Assembly (NCBI GenBank): GCA_004293365.1
Contig: RDYN01000019.1
Coordinates: 19,176-83,175 of the forward strand
DNA from: Oscillatoriales cyanobacterium
Lineage (GTDB): Bacteria > Cyanobacteriota > Cyanobacteriia > Cyanobacteriales > Microcoleaceae
DNA length: 64,000 bases
Reading direction: 5' to 3'
Below the pieces are notes generated by a model. It searched no databases, was not told the DNA's origin, and was given only the letters and a program-made list of their open reading frames with translations. Made by a program: the position numbers and the translations under genes. This document shows, piece by piece, positions 60,422-64,000 of this stretch. The first letter of the stretch is position 1. Every line of letters begins with the position of its first letter.

Positions 60422-61752
60422 TTGATCAATCCTATCAGCCTGGATGCAGCCTTGTATAAATTCAGCGAATTCATAATTAAGTTACCAAAAGGTTTCAGTT
60501 CTTTAATCAAAAAATTGACTAAAATAATTATATAGAAATAAGTGATTAAAGTTGCCGCAGTTGCTCCAAAAGCTCCATATTTAGGAATTAGTAGATAGTT
60601 CAATACTATATTAAAAAATGATCCAATAAATGTCAAGTAAAGACCGTATCGCAGTTGACCTTCTAAGGCAAAATAGGTATTTCTAGCGATGCCGAAGTTA
60701 CTGCCAAATTGAGCCCAAACGTAGATTGACAACACCCGGGCTGACTCTGTATATTGAGCGCCGTAGAGAGTTTGGACTATGAAAGGAGCTAGCAGAGAGA
60801 TTGGTAATGCCACTCCCAACCACAAAAATAACATGGCATCTGAGTAAATCTGAAAGTTTTTTAAGTATTCGCCATAATTTTTTTCTCTTAACTGTGCGAG
60901 TTTCGGGAAAATAGAAGAAGCGACGATCACAGGCAAAAAATCACAGATTTCTGATAGTTTGACTGCAACTGCATAATATCCTAACTCAGTTTTACTTATA
61001 GAACCGAGCATGATTTGATCGATTTTGGAGTAAATAAAAACCGCCAAGCCCGACAGCACCAGCGGCCAACTTTCGTGAAGCAGTTCTTTGCCTCGCTGCC
61101 AACTGACTCGCCACAGCTTTAAATCATTTCCCTTGCTTTGATAGACAATGGCGATCGCCAATCCGGCTAATGCTACCTCTCCCAACCTGATCCAAGCAAA
61201 AGCAATCAGTGGTGCTTTGAGTTGAATTAATCCGATTCTGAGTCCTGCAACCAGTAATGATACGCAATTTTTAGCTACAACTGTATATTTAGATTGAACT
61301 TGAGATTGAAACCAAAAATTTATTGTTTCAAAGGACTGAAAAATCGTGCCGGCGGCGATAATCCCTACCAGCCAACGAGTTAAGCTGTCATTGGGATTCT
61401 GTATTGAAATCACTGTGACAGTGAGCAGTAAAGTGATGATTCCGCCTGCTAATTGTATGGCAAAAGCAGTCCCTAGAGTCTCTTCTTTGCAGTCGGGATT
61501 GCGAGCAATGTCTCGCACTACCAGAGTACCCAATCCCATTGTTGCCACCGAGGAAAACAGCGAAACAAAGGCGATCGCATAATTGATTAAGCCAAATTGT
61601 TCCGGGCCCAGATATCGTGCTACCCACACTCCCACCAGCAAACCCAGAGCCATCTGCAAAATTTGGTCTGTCAACAGCCAAGCCAGGTTGCCGAGTACCT
61701 GGCGGAGGCCGGGGCCGAGCTTTTGACTGACCGCATTTAGCTTATCTAACAT
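60418..61752 (-). CDS. Wzx-type polysaccharide flippase (MOP superfamily)
   Basis: The 444-residue polytopic membrane protein has about twelve segments. The start region LGNLAWLLTDQILQMALGLL and VWVARYLGPEQFGLINYAIA is diagnostic, as is SKIDQIMLGSISKTELGYYA. It moves lipid-linked repeat units across the cytoplasmic membrane. It is coupled by ATGA to the next glycosyltransferase gene. The ATG at 61752 directly follows a 119-base gap after the Wzy-like gene. Confidence 0.93.
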   Translation of the reverse strand: MLDKLNAVSQKLGPGLRQVLGNLAWLLTDQILQMALGLLVGVWVARYLGPEQFGLINYAIAFVSLFSSVATMGLGTLVVRDIARNPDCKEETLGTAFAIQLAGGIITLLLTVTVISIQNPNDSLTRWLVGIIAAGTIFQSFETINFWFQSQVQSKYTVVAKNCVSLLVAGLRIGLIQLKAPLIAFAWIRLGEVALAGLAIAIVYQSKGNDLKLWRVSWQRGKELLHESWPLVLSGLAVFIYSKIDQIMLGSISKTELGYYAVAVKLSEICDFLPVIVASSIFPKLAQLREKNYGEYLKNFQIYSDAMLFLWLGVALPISLLAPFIVQTLYGAQYTESARVLSIYVWAQFGSNFGIARNTYFALEGQLRYGLYLTFIGSFFNIVLNYLLIPKYGAFGATAATLITYFYIIILVNFLIKELKPFGNLIMNSLNLYKAASRLIGLIK

Positions 61753-61871
61753 CAGAAAGTTTTCAGTCCTTGTCAGAAATAAATATACTTTTCGAACGCT
61801 GGGGAATTAATCAAAAACCAGGCTCATTAATTTAGTATATCATAGTCCGAGCAATTTTTAACTTCTGCAAG

Positions 61872-63290
61872 TTAATCATGATTCAATCTGGATGCAGAGC
61901 GCGGCACCAAATCGCCTCCGTAAATGCGGCGGTTGCTGGATGGAGATTTGCTACTATCGATACTGAGTCTAACTGTTATTAACACGTAGGCAAGCCACAC
62001 ATCCCCAATATCACCTATAGAACCTTCAGTTAGGTTGTTCAAAATAATAAAAACTAAGTAAATAATCGGTATCCCCGCTTCAGATAGCGGGCTGCGGCTC
62101 AGTTGGCGGACGGCAAAAATCAGATTTGTAAACACAGAAATTAAGATTAGGGCCAGTCCTGGATAGCCGAAAGAGAGTAAGACTGCTATAGAGCCATTAT
62201 GAGCAGTTTTAGGTTGAAATCCACTCGTAGTATATATATAATAAGCTGGGGTTTCCTTGCCTATTAATTGTTGTTGAAAAAATCCATCAAATCCATAGCC
62301 AAACCAAGGGCGCTGGTTGGCTGCCGCAATTAATTGCGGCCAGAACTCCGTGCGTCCTGTCAAAGTCAAATCTTTTCCTAAACCTCCAACAACAATGGAT
62401 TCCAAATTATCCATTATAAAAACGCTACCTATGATACCGAAAACCGTAAATCCGACAAGAGAAGTAAATGCCCATTGAAATTTTAACTTGCTCAAAAAGC
62501 TTAAAGATGATACTACAACTATGAGCATCAAACTATTAACTAGAGAACCCCCAGAGCTAGTAGTTCTAACCAAATAAAAGGAGAAAAACATGAATGCCAG
62601 AGCTATCCAGCGTTCTTTCTGAGTTTTAGCACCTTGGGAATAGTGCAGGTACCAAAGTGCTGTACTTACTACCATCATGCTGCCCAGAGAATTTTTGTGA
62701 CTGGTAATTCCTGACAATTCCCGTGTCACATTCGGGTAGCGCAAAAAACTAACTATACCGACGGAGGTATAGCCCCATCGCACTAAGGCTGATAGTTCGT
62801 GCCACTCATATCGCGCACCTATATAAAAAGCCACAATAGTAAAACCTGTAAATGCCATCCCTGCTTTCAGCGTAATATCAGGAACTAGCGACCAAAGTGT
62901 CGATGTTATTGGTAGCCAACAATATAGCGAAAACCCCGGATTTCTCAGTACCACACATAACAATCCTTCGACAAGTTTGTGTTTACAAAAGTCAATAAAC
63001 TTTCCACATAAAATAAAGATAATCCACGGATAAAATACATAAGGAAGCTGCTTAATTGCCCCACCCTCAGGGTCAGTGATATTGATAAAGTGCATATAAT
63101 TAAAAGGAGGTACATTAACATGAGTAGACATGAAAATGTACAGAACGGCAAACCACTTTTCTAAAGTAATACCAATTTGTTTTTTGCTGGCAATCTGAAA
63201 TATCAACAGAGTGATCGCCAAGCCACTGACACCCAATATCATCAGCAACAAATTATTGCTGAGAATTAGTTCCTTAATCATTCTCGCCAT
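61872..63290 (-). CDS. O-antigen ligase/Wzy-like polymerase
   Basis: The 472-residue membrane protein has about eleven segments and the large periplasmic loop of O-antigen ligase-type proteins, with RPWFGYGFDGFFQQQLIGKE and TAHNGSIAVLLSFGYPGLAL. It likely polymerises repeat units or ligates them. It is the first gene of the minus-strand run and is divergent from the export gene at 63602. The extreme C-terminus is basic. Confidence 0.88.
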   Translation of the reverse strand: MARMIKELILSNNLLLMILGVSGLAITLLIFQIASKKQIGITLEKWFAVLYIFMSTHVNVPPFNYMHFINITDPEGGAIKQLPYVFYPWIIFILCGKFIDFCKHKLVEGLLCVVLRNPGFSLYCWLPITSTLWSLVPDITLKAGMAFTGFTIVAFYIGARYEWHELSALVRWGYTSVGIVSFLRYPNVTRELSGITSHKNSLGSMMVVSTALWYLHYSQGAKTQKERWIALAFMFFSFYLVRTTSSGGSLVNSLMLIVVVSSLSFLSKLKFQWAFTSLVGFTVFGIIGSVFIMDNLESIVVGGLGKDLTLTGRTEFWPQLIAAANQRPWFGYGFDGFFQQQLIGKETPAYYIYTTSGFQPKTAHNGSIAVLLSFGYPGLALILISVFTNLIFAVRQLSRSPLSEAGIPIIYLVFIILNNLTEGSIGDIGDVWLAYVLITVRLSIDSSKSPSSNRRIYGGDLVPRSASRLNHD

Positions 63291-63601
63291 AAATATCTAC
63301 CCTCTCTGAGAAAAATATCAATTTAGCAGCGGGCTAATTCCACCAAAATAACAATAAACGGAGGCATTTGTCGCCGGCGATCTTTCTATATAAGCTGCTG
63401 CCGATCTAAATTGTTGGTTGGTTGCGTAGAAGCAGAGGGGTTGGGGAATACCGAGTTTTTTTATTCTGCCTTCTAGATAAGTGCCGGGAGGGGGAGGGGC
63501 AGAAAATTGGATGATTTTTTTCTTTGTATCTGCGATCGACATTGCTTTTCAACGATCGGCGATTAAACTGGTGAATGATCCTGAAATAAAATAAGTAGTC
63601 T
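63291..63601. other. Divergent intergenic region
   Basis: 311 bases separate the Wzy-like gene from the export gene and should contain both promoters. A 74-residue frame (63318-63542, minus) could exist but has no ribosome site and no similarity I know; I do not call it. Confidence 0.5.
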
Positions 63602-64000
63602 GTGGCTAACACTGATTTTTCCAAACAAGTAAACCCGCCAGTCTTGAGTTTGACCTTGTGGACGATCGCCTGCGCGAGTATTTCCCTCGGGTTCCCGCTT
63701 GGTGCAACAGCGCAACTACCATTGCGTCCTGGCGCAGTTACAACACCTGTCGGCCTTAGAAGATCGCCCCAAAGCTACAAACTCGGGGGTGGCGATCGCA
63801 TCCAAGTAGAAATACTCGAAGTACCAGAGCTCACCCGTGGCTACGAAGTCCTCTCAGACGGTTCCGTCAACCTCCCGCTGATCGGTCTGATCTCGATCCG
63901 CGGCCGTACCTTAGCGGAAGCCACCACCATCATCCGCAACGCCTACCGCCGCATCCTCAAAGATCCGATAGTTACAGTCAGCCTCGTCGCCGCCCGCCCC
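63602..64000 (+). CDS. Polysaccharide export protein (Wza/SLBB), 5' part only
   Basis: The frame is open from GTG 63602 to the window end (133 codons) without stop. A signal peptide is visible (LTLWTIACASISLGFPLGAT), cut near ATA. The polysaccharide-export domain starts at about residue 60 with SYKLGGGDRIQVEILEVPEL, then YEVLSDGSVNLPLIGLISIR and GRTLAEATTIIRNAYRRILK. This is the outer-membrane export pore of Wza type. The gene is cut by the window edge; the start codon is a guess between GTG and an alternative upstream. Confidence 0.85.
   Translation, partial: MANTDFSKQVNPPVLSLTLWTIACASISLGFPLGATAQLPLRPGAVTTPVGLRRSPQSYKLGGGDRIQVEILEVPELTRGYEVLSDGSVNLPLIGLISIRGRTLAEATTIIRNAYRRILKDPIVTVSLVAARP

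Noticed and set aside
61872-63290. Assignment of the Wzy-like gene as a second ictB
   Set aside because: It lacks the IctB GIGPGNTAFNKVYP form and lies in a polysaccharide operon.
63318-63542. 74-residue minus-strand frame near the window end
   Set aside because: No ribosome site and no recognised sequence; lies in the divergent promoter region.
1-64000. tRNA, rRNA or tmRNA genes
   Set aside because: All gaps were read on both strands by eye and no TTCGANNC arm with matching acceptor stem or rRNA core was seen; a covariance-model search would settle it.

Overview
The window is chromosomal DNA of a filamentous, non-heterocystous-type cyanobacterium, most likely Oscillatoriales close to Microcoleus or Oscillatoria. 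This rests on photosynthesis genes (ndhS, a CpcT/CpeT-family lyase, thf1/psb29), the cyanobacterial-type hfq, ictB and an exosortase O gene, the abundance of the HIP1 octamer GCGATCGC, and the many short heptanucleotide repeats and dispersed hairpin elements typical of these genomes. The genus is an inference, because no rRNA gene is present.

Layout. 0-10 kb: a degenerate histidine-kinase-like protein, ictB, a two-gene TPR/secreted-peptide operon, smpB, and an exosortase gene fused to an EpsI-like domain that overlaps the gene for a giant membrane VIT-VWA protein ending in a PEP-CTERM signal. 10-13.2 kb: a small accessory island with a Rieske protein, two paralogous XRE regulators flanking a Uma2 nuclease-fold gene, and a DUF4365 two-gene cassette. 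13-29 kb: mostly housekeeping and photosynthesis genes (ndhS, mrp, hemF, STAS protein, cpcT-like, thf1, comFB/cdgR-like, M23 peptidase, FGE-sulfatase-like protein, acyltransferase, Kef-type antiporter, hfq, dapF). 29-37 kb: a nuclease-fold protein, a PLP aminotransferase, a GldA-like dehydrogenase, and then a decaying region of small genes that includes two apparent frameshifts, a TIGR02391 HEPN-like protein and a DUF6888/DUF6887 pair. 37-46 kb: an XPB-type helicase with a helicase-associated partner, aspartate ammonia-lyase and a DUF362 protein. 46-64 kb: cell-surface polysaccharide genes. A minus-strand run from Wzy-like polymerase and Wzx flippase through several glycosyltransferases and an NAD-dependent epimerase to WecG/TagA-type transferase lies next to a divergent Wza-type export gene cut by the window end. 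Together these suggest a Wzx/Wzy-dependent exopolysaccharide pathway.

The most notable non-genic feature is the repeat content. At least five families of inverted-repeat elements sit at gene ends, and several donate the stop codon and the last few codons of the upstream gene. One composite element occurs twice (17.4-17.8 kb and 44.0-44.2 kb) with compensatory base changes in two separate hairpins, which points to selection on the folded form. The other prominent candidate is the C-terminal region of the FGE-like protein at 21.8-22.9 kb. Its codon pattern is what adenine-directed mutagenesis by a diversity-generating retroelement would leave, although no reverse transcriptase lies in the window.

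No rRNA, tRNA, CRISPR array, intact transposase or prophage was seen.
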